A DNA stretch of 13,161 nucleotides from Ectocarpus siliculosus. Taxonomy: Eukaryota; Sar; Phaeophyceae; Ectocarpales; Ectocarpaceae. Position numbers and translations under genes: made by a program. The DNA lies in the NCBI GenBank assembly GCA_000310025.1, contig FN649726.1, forward strand, positions 3,000,255-3,013,415, written 5' to 3'. A model generated the notes under the pieces. It searched no databases. It was not told the origin of the DNA and worked only from the letters and a program-made list of their open reading frames with translations. This document shows positions 1 through 9,400 of the stretch, piece by piece (the stretch's first letter is position 1; each line of letters starts with the position of its first letter).

Positions 1-14
1 CGTGCCCAAACAGG

Positions 15-40
15 CCCCCCCCCCCCCCCCCCCCCCCCCC
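15..40. repeat. Poly(C) tract, 26 bases
   Basis: An uninterrupted run of 26 C near the left edge, probably inside an intron of the first partial gene. Its true length is uncertain because such runs sequence poorly. A similar run lies at the right edge. Confidence 0.95.
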
Positions 41-93
41 GCTTTCTCTATCGTGTCATGTGCCGCGTCCGGTACCGTCACGCTTTCACTCAG

Positions 94-909
94 GTATTGA
101 CGGTATCGGCGTCGATGACGGCAGAGAGGAGGTCGCGGCGCAAGTCGAGGCCTACCTCAGCAAGATGTGGTGCGATGCCCCCGACGGCCCTTCCGATGGT
201 GATGCCGGTGAAGGAAGCAACATCGGCATGGTCGGCAATGCCGCTCCCAGCCACAGACAAGAGAGAGAAGATGATCAGGAGGAGGAGGAGGATGGAGGAG
301 GGGGAGGAGGAGGAGCAAGAAATCGGCATCCACGCGGCGTTGCTGCTGGGCGACGACGGTAGCGGTTCAGAGGACGACCTCGACGCCTACCGACGTTCGG
401 AGTCGTTGGGGTGGGCGAGTGGGGAAGGGGAGGAGGAAGCGGCAGCACGAAGGAGGGGGCAAGGTGCGGGACGCCGGCAGCGACGGGATCAAGGTCGCGA
501 GGAAGCCGAAGAGGATCTCGTGTATGCGCTGTGCGAGGAGGAAGAAGGGGAGGAGGAGGAGGAGGAGACGGGGAGTCTCGAGGCTGACCGTCCCGGCGTG
601 CGAGGCGAGGACTGGCGAGCGCGGGAGCTAGAGGAAGATGGCGGCGGCGAGGGCGGGAAAGGGCGAAGGGGTCAGGAGGCGTCTTTGTTCGAAGCAGAGG
701 GAGGCCAGGAGGAGGAGGAGGAGGAGGAGCGGGGGGGTGGGTCGAGCGTCGGGGAGACCCGTTCCGAACCGCTCGCCGATGCTGCTTCCCCGCCGTCGCC
801 GTCCCTAGACGACATGTTGCTCGTGGAGGATTTGGTAGGGCTGGGCGAGGAAGGGGGAGACGAAGGCAGCGAGGAGGGCATGGAGGGCGGAGAGGGCACG
901 AGTCGTTGA
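94..909 (+). CDS. 3'-terminal exon of an unidentified acidic low-complexity protein (partial, frame broken)
   Basis: I do not recognise this protein. The sequence before 94 ends in a pyrimidine-rich CTTTCACTCAG, a good splice acceptor, so this is probably the last exon of a gene starting left of the window. From 94 to about 285 the coding-like frame (codons starting at positions divisible by 3) reads an acidic stretch with GIDGIGVDDGREEV and EAYLSKMWCDAPDG. After a GGA/GAG microsatellite at about 278-320 that frame soon reaches a stop (360-362). The coding-like frame becomes the one read from 58, with EIGIHAALLLGDDGSGSEDD, long Glu runs and a C-terminus containing SLDDMLLVEDLVGL, ending at TGA 907-909. 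The part of that second frame lying before about 285 is Arg/Met-rich and unlike coding sequence. Either the assembly has an indel in the repeat, or the gene is broken, or a small splice event was missed. No domain, signal peptide or membrane segment is visible. It could be a disordered nuclear-protein tail, which is a guess. Confidence 0.42.
   Translation, partial: VLTVSASMTAERRSRRKSRPTSARCGAMPPTALPMVMPVKEATSAWSAMPLPATDKREKMIRRRRRMEEGEEEEQEIGIHAALLLGDDGSGSEDDLDAYRRSESLGWASGEGEEEAAARRRGQGAGRRQRRDQGREEAEEDLVYALCEEEEGEEEEEETGSLEADRPGVRGEDWRARELEEDGGGEGGKGRRGQEASLFEAEGGQEEEEEEERGGGSSVGETRSEPLADAASPPSPSLDDMLLVEDLVGLGEEGGDEGSEEGMEGGEGTSR
278..320 (+). repeat. GGA/GAG microsatellite inside the acidic exon
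   Basis: Near-perfect GGA repeats interrupted by GAT and GGG. Two more GGA/GAG runs lie at about 549-568 and 708-729. They encode Glu or Gly runs depending on frame. The coding-like frame changes across the first run, so this is the probable site of a one-base length error or mutation. Confidence 0.85.
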
Positions 910-2069
910 CTTCGATCCCAAAAAACGGAGGAGGCTTGGCCGCGCTTGTTGTGTGTCGAACAACTTAGAGGGGCGTCAAGGAGCGCGCGCGGGGAACAAC
1001 GCTTGGCGACGAGGGTTAATTAGTTTAGTAGCGACGGCTGGGTCATACCCATTGCCCCTCTCTCTCCTCCCTCCTCCCTGCGCCTAGGTGTGCCGCTGGC
1101 TTCTCGTATTTTTTCGTTCGGTCTCCTGGTGCTTGTCCGCCTCTAACGATACGCCGCGGTGTCGGAGTCCTGGTTGGCACAAGTTTTATCAGCAGTTACA
1201 ACTTTCACCGGAAACGTACAAAGTGTACCATTAGTGTTTGCCTCTCTGTTGCGTCAGTACTGCACAGCGGACGGTGTAGACTAGTGGTCTGCAGGCGGAT
1301 ACATATTAGGCGGTGTGTGGTATGGGTGTGACATCATGTATTCGCCGCATGTGGTTCTTCTCTTTTCAGCGGGGGTCTGTTGGGCAGTCTGACGAGTTAT
1401 GTACGTAGGTCGGTAGAAGGATTTCCAAGAAGATAAATCACACACGCATCTCTTGGTCTCCATGAGATGCCGGGTAAGCCATGCTTATGGATGCAAGGCC
1501 TCCATGAGGCCGCAAGCTTCGTTCGTTGCCGATCGCCCACATGTCACACGCGGGCGCATCTTTGCCATAATCGGCATATTTCTTCTTGGCGCGGTCGTTA
1601 CCCAGCTCTTTTCCCGTCGTTGAGGCCTAAAGTGCTGGAACACGGCGTAGCGCATCAAAAAAGGACCTACTTTCTTCCCGTCGGCGCAACAAACAGAAGC
1701 CGCGAACGAACGAACTGATAGATGGACGGGGGCGGCGAGGAAGATACGTACCATATTACCTAACTACGACGCCAACGCCCAAAAAGGAAGGGGTGGGAGG
1801 AGCTAAATAGGCAACGATGAACACGACAAAGAAAGATACAAACTCCGAATAAACACGTAAACCAAATCTTCTTCTACTCTTTTGTAATCCCAATCTGTTG
1901 GCGACATTGTCTGTACAACTTTCCGTAGACGTTGCACACGAAACACAAAAAAAGATGTGCAAGCATTCAAAGGCGGCACAGCAGCATGAAGCATTCAACA
2001 GCCCTGCGGAGGGGAGTCGGCCGGAGGGAGCGCGACCAATCGCCAACGGAATGGCGGCGTGTGTCGCGG
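910..2069. other. Convergent intergenic region, no gene seen
   Basis: This lies between the TGA of the upstream plus-strand exon and the stop of the minus-strand AP-1 sigma gene, so it should hold both 3' untranslated regions. The open frames here (for example 1467-1718 plus and 1756-2151 minus) have no recognisable content. A plus-strand AATAAA at about 1847 could be a polyadenylation signal but is more than 900 bases from the upstream stop. No matching signal was seen for the minus-strand gene. A pyrimidine-rich stretch ending in CTAG at about 1055-1086 resembles a splice acceptor, but what follows does not look coding. Confidence 0.5.
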
Positions 2070-2180
2070 TCACCGGCGGCGGGATGGCCCCTGGTTTCCA
2101 TTCGCCGCTTCCTCCTTGGCCTCCTCCATCAGGTCGTCCATCTGAGAGCATACTCGCAACACCTCCTTCTTCGAACTTTC
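2070..2180 (-). CDS. AP1S: AP1S coding exon 5 with stop
   Basis: 36 codons plus TGA. It encodes [20 protein letters not shown] and then a short Ala/Glu and basic tail ending RRR. The acceptor is GACCCCCCAG|GAA. In most AP-1 sigma proteins this segment is a C-terminal helix, which fits. Confidence 0.92.
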   Translation of the reverse strand, partial: ESSKKEVLRVCSQMDDLMEEAKEEAANGNQGPSRRR

Positions 2181-3038
2181 CTGGGGGGTCGAGGAACAGG
2201 GGTAGGGGGGAGGGTGTGTGTTTGTGCTCATGTTTTGCACGCCTTAGCGGTTAGACCACTCGCTGCACGTCCTCGAGAGGACGGAGCATTGTTCCTACAG
2301 GACCGATCACTGATGGCCACTCGTTTCTCGGAGGGTGTGTGGGGGGGGTAACGATTTAGCTTGATTGGTTGAAGGTATACGTGAGAGTCCGGCCTACCAA
2401 AAGTGGCCAAAGCGAGTGCATGGGGTCAATACGAACGCGGGACTGCTACTGGTGGAAACTATTGTCAGCAATTGGCGTAGTCTGTTGTAGTCTTGGTCGC
2501 GGCTGACAAGGAAAAACAATGTTTGCAACAACAACGTCAAATTAGCACATGTGTATTTCGGTGACAAGCATGCAGTACACTACAATCGCGAAGCGGCGGT
2601 TCCGTTTCCTGCGTGCATTGGGCCCCAGCCCCCCCGCCGCCGCACAAAAATATATATGTTTCGACCCAAGGCATAAAGAGCGAGGTACACGTTTCAACTT
2701 TCGTTTAACAAAAAAGAGACCCAACAACACCAACCAACCACCAAGCCTACCTGCAGTTCCCCCCCGATGAAGAGCTCGTCTAAGATGTAGTACGCCTTGT
2801 GGAAGTTGAAGATGATGTCTAGCTCGCAGACATTCCCGAAGTAACGGTCTAGCACCTCCACGAACAGGTGGATCTTCTCGAGGGTGATGAGCTCGTTGTC
2901 GTCCTGGTCTATGCACGCTACGAAAAACAGGGACGCATACCTAATATTGTTTCGATCGCCCACCACCACCGCATGTGGTTGGCGTTGAAGGTGGTTTGAA
3001 TACCCGGTGTGTTGTGTGTGCGTGTCCCCAAATCATGC

Positions 3039-3074
<36 letters not shown>

Positions 3075-5845
3075 TAGTAGCGCCCGAAACACATGCGCGC
3101 GAGGAGACGAGGAAGCAAGAGCAGCATGTGTGGGGCGGGACGGAGAGCGGTGCAAGGAATGGCGGCGCTGAGAGCTGTACATACGGCCGTGTACAGGAGT
3201 AGGTTTCATGAGCCAAGTCAGTTAGTCACATGAGCGCAACGAGAGGTTGCGGCGGCACAAACACTGCCGTCGCGCGGAGGAAAACGCTATCGAGGGATGG
3301 GGATAGGGTAGTTAGGGCGCACCACCCACGAGGAATAGGCCGTCCTTGTCATCCACCGATGATCAGCTACGCAAAGAAAGGTAGAGGATGGCAGCACGGC
3401 AATACGATCGCGCACTCCAAAACGCGCGATGCCGCCGCCAACAACAGGCGGCCTCGTGTTGGCGCGGAGAGCCAGGCGGTAGTCACACTTCAATCCTGCA
3501 TTGTCTTCCTCACTCTCTGCCATGTGTCGGTACCACTTGATCGACTCATCGTTGGTGTTCCATTCCTCGCCGTACGTTTGCCTTACGATGAACACAGCAC
3601 TCGTTTGACTCAAAACATCAGTAACATCTATATATCCAATCTGCGCAACTACATTTTTACACCAGCATCTACATTTAAACTCTGTATGGTCTGTACACCT
3701 ACGTCTGCCATGCGAACTCGTCTTGCATCGTCTTTTCTTTACCTCTTGTAGACAATCTTCTTATCCCTCCACTCCACGAAGTTGCACATCTTGAGGGCGC
3801 GCGCCAGCACCGTCGACGTGATCTCCCGCACCGTGCGTGCTTTCTCCTGCGGTGGTAACAGCCGCCGCCGTCATCGTCGTCGTCGTCGTTTCCATCATTT
3901 TCGTTGTGACAATTGTGCTTGTTGTATGCATAGAATACCAGGTATGTCATCGTGGTTCTATCGTACTATTGCTTTGTGATCGTATGGGAGAAGGCATCCC
4001 AGGCTCTACTCGGTTCCTCCCTCACGGTTGTATCGGTGAAAGACACCAAGGCTTGCGTGGCATTTGCTCATCCCATCTACTCTTTCCGACAGCCTCCAGT
4101 GTTGGTTTTCCTTCAGCCACGCCGGTGGAACCGGGGATACACACAGGACCTCCGCTCTTGACCCCTGCGGGCGGGTGCCCCACGTTTAATCTCTGCCGCT
4201 AGAGGAGCAAAAAAAATGAAGAGACAAGAGCAACAACGTTCTTGGACTCCAATCTAAACTAGCAAGATGCTTCGTGTCGACAACTTCTTGAGCAAGTCAT
4301 GATGTGCGAGCAATGTGAACATTCACTCTTGTCGGGTGTGCTGGTTTGCCGCGGCACTGGCGTATATGCATAGGTGTTGTTTCGATACCATGCCACCGAT
4401 GGTTCGAAGCGACCTATCTCCGCTGCTCCCAGAGGAGATGGCTTCCCTTTTTGCCCTATATCTCAAAACCCTGTGGTACCTCTCGAAAACTACAACGCGT
4501 GCCAACCAGCAACGCCGCTGGCCGTGGTCGCTGCTGCATGAATTTCTTGTTCAAATGCTTCCCTCCGTCTCTGCCTCCCTCCGTCCCTACCCCCGTCCCG
4601 CTGGCTGTCTCTTCCCTTTCTCACCTTAGCCGAGTAGGTCTGATACCACTTGGTCAGGCGGGTCTTGCCTTGTCGGCTGATGAGAAGCAAGAAGTTAATC
4701 TGAGTTGACCGAGCAGGAGTGAGAATTGAGAAGTCAAGGACGCAAGAGACAGCAGGCGCGACAACGACGACGTTGGGGGCAGTGAGAGTCGTCTTGTGTT
4801 GTCGTTTGTCGTGGGGAGGTATTTTGTGGCTTGATGGCAAACAACAACAACCGGCTGTACACGGGCCACAGTTGAAGAGCATTCGGTATGGAAGGCGCGC
4901 CTGCAGAGAGCTTCGTCAAACAGGCGAGGTTCCGTCGACCGAGGCAAAAAGCGGTGTGTGCCTTCGCAGCTCTTGGTACTGAAACCTTTGGGCGCGTATG
5001 TGGCGGTACTGAAATGCAGCCAAACCTGCGCACTCTAGGATCCTAGCAACTCCTAGCTACACTGATGCGCTTCTGACCAAGCCGTTGTCTATTGCCAAAA
5101 GGCCTCTTGCCCTTATCTACAAAGAGAGCGATCAATTACTGCTGTCGTGCTGTAGCGCACGTTTGCCACTACTGGTCCCTGTGTGCTGCTACTGCTGTAG
5201 ATTGGTGGTTGGATGATGCGTTCGTTGCAGTACGTCCAACGCAAGATACCACAGGAGGTTCCTTCACACAAAACGCAACCGAGGTCGGGAATTGTGTCAT
5301 TTGCTTCCCCTGCTTTCATGACCGCGGTTCTATCTCCGTCCAGGGACACCCACGGCGCTCTACCGAGTCTATCGGTCGCTCTAATGACCCTACAGCAGTA
5401 CAGCAGTAGTACATGGTCTACAGATACGGTCGAGTAGACGCACTACTGCTGTATGTTACAACACGCAATACAGCTTTGCACACGTTGCCCCCGGTAACGG
5501 GTTGGGATTCCCAAGTCTGCCTGCTTCTTCTCGAATGACGATCATCGGTTCGATTGCATCCGTTAAAACGAAGGTACGCTGCTGCTGTTGGCATTGGCAT
5601 TGCCATGTGGTCGGAGGGTTGTTATATCGCGCCGACACGGCACCAACAACAAACAGGCCACACACCCTCCCTATTCTCCCCGCGTATGCATCTTTGTTGT
5701 ATGTATAGCAGATGTGACTTCAGTGCTGACGACAAAAGGTGTTTCGATTGAGAATGCCCGCCAGCACGTACGGGGCGTACATAGAATCCTACAGCAGCAG
5801 GTGATGCGAGCATTGCAGCTAGGGTGGAGCTGGGACACTCACCAT
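2070..5845 (-). CDS. AP1S: AP-1 clathrin adaptor complex, sigma (small) subunit, five coding exons
   Basis: Complement of 5843-5845, 4625-4699, 3743-3846, 2751-2940 and 2070-2180: 483 nt, 160 residues plus TGA, the usual length for this family. The product is the sigma subunit of the AP-1 heterotetramer, which binds acidic dileucine sorting signals and recruits clathrin at the trans-Golgi network and endosomes. It is a single longin-like Clat_adaptor_s domain. Landmarks in order: [76 protein letters not shown] and [10 protein letters not shown]. The [16 protein letters not shown] segment and helical tail favour AP-1 over AP-2 or AP-3. Dileucine-pocket positions known from AP-2 sigma fall at identical numbers: Arg15, Val88, Asn97, Val98 and Leu101. 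All introns are GT-AG, with phases 0, 0, 2, 0. It is divergent from the KAS gene. The C-terminal tail [10 protein letters not shown] looks lineage-specific. Confidence 0.94.
2181..2750 (-). other. AP1S intron 4
   Basis: 570 bases with GT-AG ends relative to the minus strand. It contains a C-run/A-run stretch at about 2630-2660 and G runs near 2340. No coding content was recognised. Confidence 0.75.
2751..2940 (-). CDS. AP1S: AP1S coding exon 4
   Basis: 190 nt, the largest exon. It completes Arg61 and encodes residues 62-124, the most conserved core of the sigma family ([19 protein letters not shown]). The acceptor AACAATATTAG|GTATGC has almost no pyrimidine tract, and the donor is CAG|GTAGGC. 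Confidence 0.95.
3043..3069 (+). repeat. (CAG)9 microsatellite in AP1S intron 3
   Basis: Nine perfect CAG units on the plus strand, read as CUG in the AP1S pre-mRNA. They lie in the 802-base intron 2941-3742 and are a likely length-polymorphic marker. The rest of that intron holds nothing recognised. Confidence 0.95.
3743..3846 (-). CDS. AP1S: AP1S coding exon 3
   Basis: 104 nt encoding [19 protein letters not shown] and [14 protein letters not shown] plus two bases of the next Arg codon. The acceptor is ACCACCGCAG|GAG and the donor AAGAG|GTAAAG, giving a phase-2 intron. Confidence 0.93.
3847..4624 (-). other. AP1S intron 2
   Basis: 778 bases with a TCG repeat at 3874-3889. Short plus-strand open frames at 3952-4161 and 4315-4629 have somewhat protein-like composition but match nothing I recognise. 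Confidence 0.7.
4625..4699 (-). CDS. AP1S: AP1S coding exon 2
   Basis: 25 codons from Ile2 to Lys26, including GKTRLTKWY with the dileucine-pocket Arg15. The acceptor is GGTCAACTCAG|ATT and the donor AAG|GTGAGA. The frame stays open upstream to an ATG at 4882, but that extension lies before the acceptor and matches nothing in the family. Confidence 0.93.
4700..5842 (-). other. AP1S intron 1
   Basis: 1,143 bases between the ATG-only exon and exon 2. It is enriched for the motif TACTGCTGTAG and its complement, and holds a 12-bp-arm inverted repeat at 5399-5453. The open frames here are short and unrecognised. Confidence 0.75.
5399..5453. repeat. Inverted repeat with 12-bp perfect arms
   Basis: TACAGCAGTAGT at 5399-5410 is the exact reverse complement of ACTACTGCTGTA at 5442-5453. 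Inside it GTCTAC and GTAGAC also pair, leaving a loop of about 12 bases. It lies in AP1S intron 1 and could fold into a hairpin in either transcript direction. Function unknown. Confidence 0.8.
5843..5845 (-). CDS. AP1S: AP1S coding exon 1: start codon only
   Basis: On the minus strand the sequence reads CTGAACG-ATG followed at once by GTGAGTGTCC, a near-perfect donor. The conserved protein after Met begins at Ile in exon 2, directly after an acceptor, so the coding part of exon 1 is just the initiator codon. The start is inferred from this fit. Transcript data could show a different upstream ATG. Confidence 0.72.
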
Positions 5846-6329
5846 CGTTCAGCGTGAAGGTCTTCGCCTGCTGGGCGGAACAAAAAGACAGCAGGCAGGC
5901 AGCAGAGATTCCGACACGCTCTCCACCGGCAATGCGTCCTTTTCAGCTCCTTCCTTCAGAATGGGGAAAAAACACGCTCAGTCTTTGACAACGTGGGCGC
6001 GCAGTATGTTCTCCCTCCCTCCGTCTCCGGGTTCTCTGTGTCTGTGTCTCTGTGCGACAAGCCAACCTGTTGTTGGTTGTTCGGTCAGCGGTTGTTGGTT
6101 GTTCAGACGCGGGGCGCCGCAGACCGTAGCTTAGTGATCCCTCATACGGCAAATATTGAGGCTCCGTGTATCTCAGGCCCACGCCGCACACACAACTGCT
6201 GTGCAGCACGTACAGACCTGCCCAGCAGCCCTCTCGCCACCCAGGTGCACACCACAGGCACTCGCCACTCGTGGAATCTGGAGAGGAGAGGAGAGAGGAA
6301 CGGGGCGCTGAACGGACAGAGGCGACGCA
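5846..6329. promoter_or_regulatory. Divergent spacer, probable bidirectional promoter and 5' leaders
   Basis: 484 bases between the start codons of AP1S (minus) and the KAS gene (plus), so both core promoters and leaders must largely fit here. Visible structure includes a direct repeat GTTGTTGGTTGTTC at 6069-6082 and 6091-6104, a GT/CT-rich stretch at about 6025-6056, and a purine GAGAG tract at 6280-6300 just before the KAS ATG. No clear TATA box was seen. Upstream splicing of either leader is possible. Confidence 0.55.
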
Positions 6330-6458
6330 ATGGCGACGCCCTGCCTGATCTTCTTCACCTCCTTGGTCGCCGTGACGGCCTTCGTGCCGGGTCCGACGAC
6401 GGGCCTGGGTGGCAGCAGCAGCAGCACCAGGAGTGAGCGTGCATGGAGGCACTCCTGG
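6330..6458 (+). CDS. fabF: KAS coding exon 1: bipartite plastid presequence
   Basis: 43 codons from ATG in the context GACGCAATGG, ending TGG|GTAAGC, an excellent donor. It begins MATPCLIFFTSLVAVTA, a textbook signal-peptide hydrophobic core, followed at once by FVPGPT. The Ala17|Phe18 site resembles the ASAFAP motif of heterokont plastid precursors. Next comes a Gly/Ser/Arg-rich, acid-poor stretch typical of the transit-peptide part. Read through, the frame stops soon after the donor. Linking it to the KAS exons is an inference from strand, phase 0, presequence type and the lack of another partner gene. Further exons between 6458 and 8787 cannot be excluded. Confidence 0.75.
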
Positions 6459-9400
6459 GTAAGCAAGACGATGTTCTTTTACCCCTAGCGCTGAGCCCGG
6501 TGTCTTTCTAGTAGCTCAAGCAACGGGCGCAGAGTTACAACATGCGTTTCGACTGTTTGGTTGCAGAAAAAAGGAGAGGGCGCATGTGTTGTCAATCCCC
6601 TCGGTCTAGTGCACCCTGATCACCATGGACGAGGCTCGCTCTCGTCTCTTACTCCGTGGGTCGTTGCGGGTGGAGTCGCTTCCAGCGAAAGGGCATGCGT
6701 CCTCGCTGCCAAGGAGAAAAAGTTGGCGGCTGCAGCCTGGCGTGTGTCCGTGTGCGCCCGCCACAACTCCTGCTGCTGTTGTGATGAGACCCAAGAGTAT
6801 ATTTTCAGCTTCTGATTCTTGCATTTTTGGATCCCAGATCTTGGTGTGTGATCCATCTGTTAGGCATGACCGGTGAGGGTTGGACTGAGAGCGGGGGAAG
6901 GCATATGTATTCGTCCGTCTCCTTCATGCGGTGGGCATGACACAACGTTCTTGAAACTCGGCGTCGTTTTCAATAAAGGGATCGGTGGTTTCGTTTGCAG
7001 AGAGAAAGAAAAAACAGAAAGCGTTCGTCGAAAAAACTGCGGGAGCAACGGCTCAGCTCCCAAACTGGTAAACTACAGCAGTAACATCGTTGGCAAACGG
7101 CGGTCTTGTAAACATGCGCCTTGCTGTGTTGGTTGACCGTAAGATTGCGGGTGATCGCACCCCTGGAAGACTAACTTTCATAGCTCAATTACTCCACCAC
7201 ATCCAGCAAGCCGCCCTTTCCGCAAATGGTGGATTGGGCAAACTGCTGCTGTCTCGCCGCGAGCTTGCTTCTAAATACGGTGGACGTTCGTCCGATTCGC
7301 ACAACCCCCTGCTTCATACTTCATACTTCATACTTGTGCTGTACGTGCTGTTGCGGCGCAATCGCGTTGTTGCAGGCCTGTGTGAGGGTGTGTACGATGA
7401 CCCGACATCAGTCGTACGCTACCCATGTCGGCTTTGCTTACGACACCGCGAAACCTTTGCAGCAGCTTTGTATGCATACATACACACCAATGAAAACGGA
7501 GGATGATGGCCGCTAACGAAGGAGCTGTGCATATAATAGGGCATCTCCAGCAATCAATCCACAGAAACGTACAGACCGTGCATGGTGTTCCTGCACGTGT
7601 GGCCGGGGTATCCCGACTACAGTACTGCCGTAATGTCCTTTGAGTTAGCGCCGCGGGGGGGGTATTTCCTTTTTTCTTTGAACAAACACCCCGGGATTAA
7701 CGCAAAGGTAGAGGTGCGATTTTTTTAGGTAAGAAAATGCCCCGGGACGAAAAGTCTCTCCCCCCGACGGCGTTGTCTCTTTTCTGCTCTGGTGCACCTG
7801 CTGTGTAACACAACTCAGCTTGACCCACACGATGGGTGTCGGTGGAAGAAATACATCGTTTTATGTGAGCAACCCGCTTGCAAACACCAACACGGACACC
7901 AAATGGAACACACACGAGAATGCAGCCACAGTGGAAGGTTGTCCGTGGGTTTGTGTGCGAACGCCCCGTCGGGCGCCCCAACAATTTGCCGGAAAAAGAA
8001 CAGCCCGGGGTTAATCCCAACGAGCCGAAAGAAAATTCATTCTTGCTGCTGCAGCTTCTGTTTAGAAATGTTGGCTCACGAAAGAGCGAGCGAGGCACCT
8101 CCGTGTAGGCATTGGGCAAGAGGCGGCTGGGTGGTACAGCAGTCGTGTGTGTGATGATGGGTGAGTGCCGAAGAACAATCAGAGACGGTTGTAGTGTCCG
8201 TGGCGATGAGTGCCATCGAATCCCGGGAGAGAATGTTCTCCCACGACCGTCTCCCCAGAACACGCTTGATTTCGCCGCAAAGCGCATGCGAAAAAGGGCG
8301 CACCTGATTCTAAGCACAGGTGTATGTGTGCATGCCTCTTCTTTGCTGAGTGCTGCCCACAAGTCTGTTTTTAGGCCAAAATGCGTTTTGGAGAGCTCTG
8401 TTCATTGCCCGTCGACACGTGTGCGTGGTTCCAACACCACAGGCAACAGCAGCAGTGGCATCAATAGTTCCATGAGCCATACGGAATCAGTTAGTTGAAG
8501 AACATTGGAGACGTGAATTGCTGCACAACGCTGTACGTAAAAATGGTACTAGAAGGTACAACGTTTTTGCATATGCATATGTACGGCGTACTGTAGTAGA
8601 AGCACGCGACTACTTCTGCTGAACAACATTTCATCCCCCTACATAGTACCCATCGCACCCACACGCGACAACCGCCCTTCTCCTCCAAAAGGTCTATCAG
8701 GCAGATTTCTGATATCCCCCCCGTCGTTCTTCCAATCAATCTGTCTCGCCGTCTTCCCCCCCCAAAAAAAATACATAAAAAAGCAGCAGCGCGGCGCAAC
8801 AGCAGCAGGACCAACGGCAGCAGCAGCGCCGACGGTAAGGCAGGATGGACGGCGAGGCGGCGGCCTTGGCATGTCGGCAGGCGGCACGGATACGGTGGTG
8901 GTGACGGGCCTGGGGGTGGTATCGGGGGTGGGGACCGGCGTGGACGCGTTTTGGGAGGGTCTGCTCAAGGGCGAGAGCTCGATTAACAGGGTCGAAGGCT
9001 TCGATCCTGAGCGGTTCAAGTGTCAGATCGGGTCCGAGGTAAGCGTGGGAGGGGGGTGTTTTGCGGGTGGACCCTTATGCGTGTGTTGCCGTTGTCGTTT
9101 TTGCTTTACCGCGTGAGGCCCAGAGGCGCCTGCACGGACGGGTTTGAGTTTGCTTGCGCGGTGTTTCGGGTTGTTTTCTGGCTGTTTTCGGTCGTTGGTT
9201 AATATTTTTTTAGGCTCAGTCGTTGCAAACGCCCCTTTCAGTCGCTGCTACCATCGCTGTACTGTCCTACAGCAGCAGCAATCTTATGTGTGAACCGGGT
9301 CGTCTTTTCTGCAAAGCGCAAACCTACACCAGCGTCGTTGAACGGGTCGACGAGAATATGCACGAGCACGTTCGGTGGCTTAGGAGAGGGCTGCATCTTC

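Noticed and set aside
58-300. Start of the plus-strand frame at ATG 58 as the gene start
   Set aside because: This part is Arg/Met-rich with poor codon pattern, while another frame looks coding. The sequence to 93 resembles an intron end, so an internal exon start is more likely.
672-899. Minus-strand Ser/Pro-rich open frame
   Set aside because: It is a shadow of the Glu/Gly-rich plus-strand exon produced by GGA/GAG repeats.
1050-1086. Pyrimidine tract ending in CTAG, acceptor-like
   Set aside because: The following sequence has no coding character and the upstream exon already ends in a stop at 909.
4315-4629. Plus-strand open frame in AP1S intron 2
   Set aside because: It overlaps the AP1S exon 2 donor on the other strand, has no recognisable domain, and no supporting splice or start context was found.
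7090-7506. 138-codon plus-strand open frame in KAS intron 1
   Set aside because: No conserved motif, it runs through a TTCATAC tandem repeat, and no splice sites fit it into the KAS frame.
7697-8362. 221-codon minus-strand open frame in KAS intron 1
   Set aside because: Its composition is mixed with no recognisable motif, and it crosses simple sequence. It could be chance. A protein search would decide.
8845-8871. ATG at 8845 or 8871 as the KAS translation start
   Set aside because: The 8845 ATG is in the wrong frame. The 8871 ATG is in frame, but the frame stays open upstream through an acid-poor Ala-rich segment to an acceptor, and a plastid presequence exon with matching phase exists.
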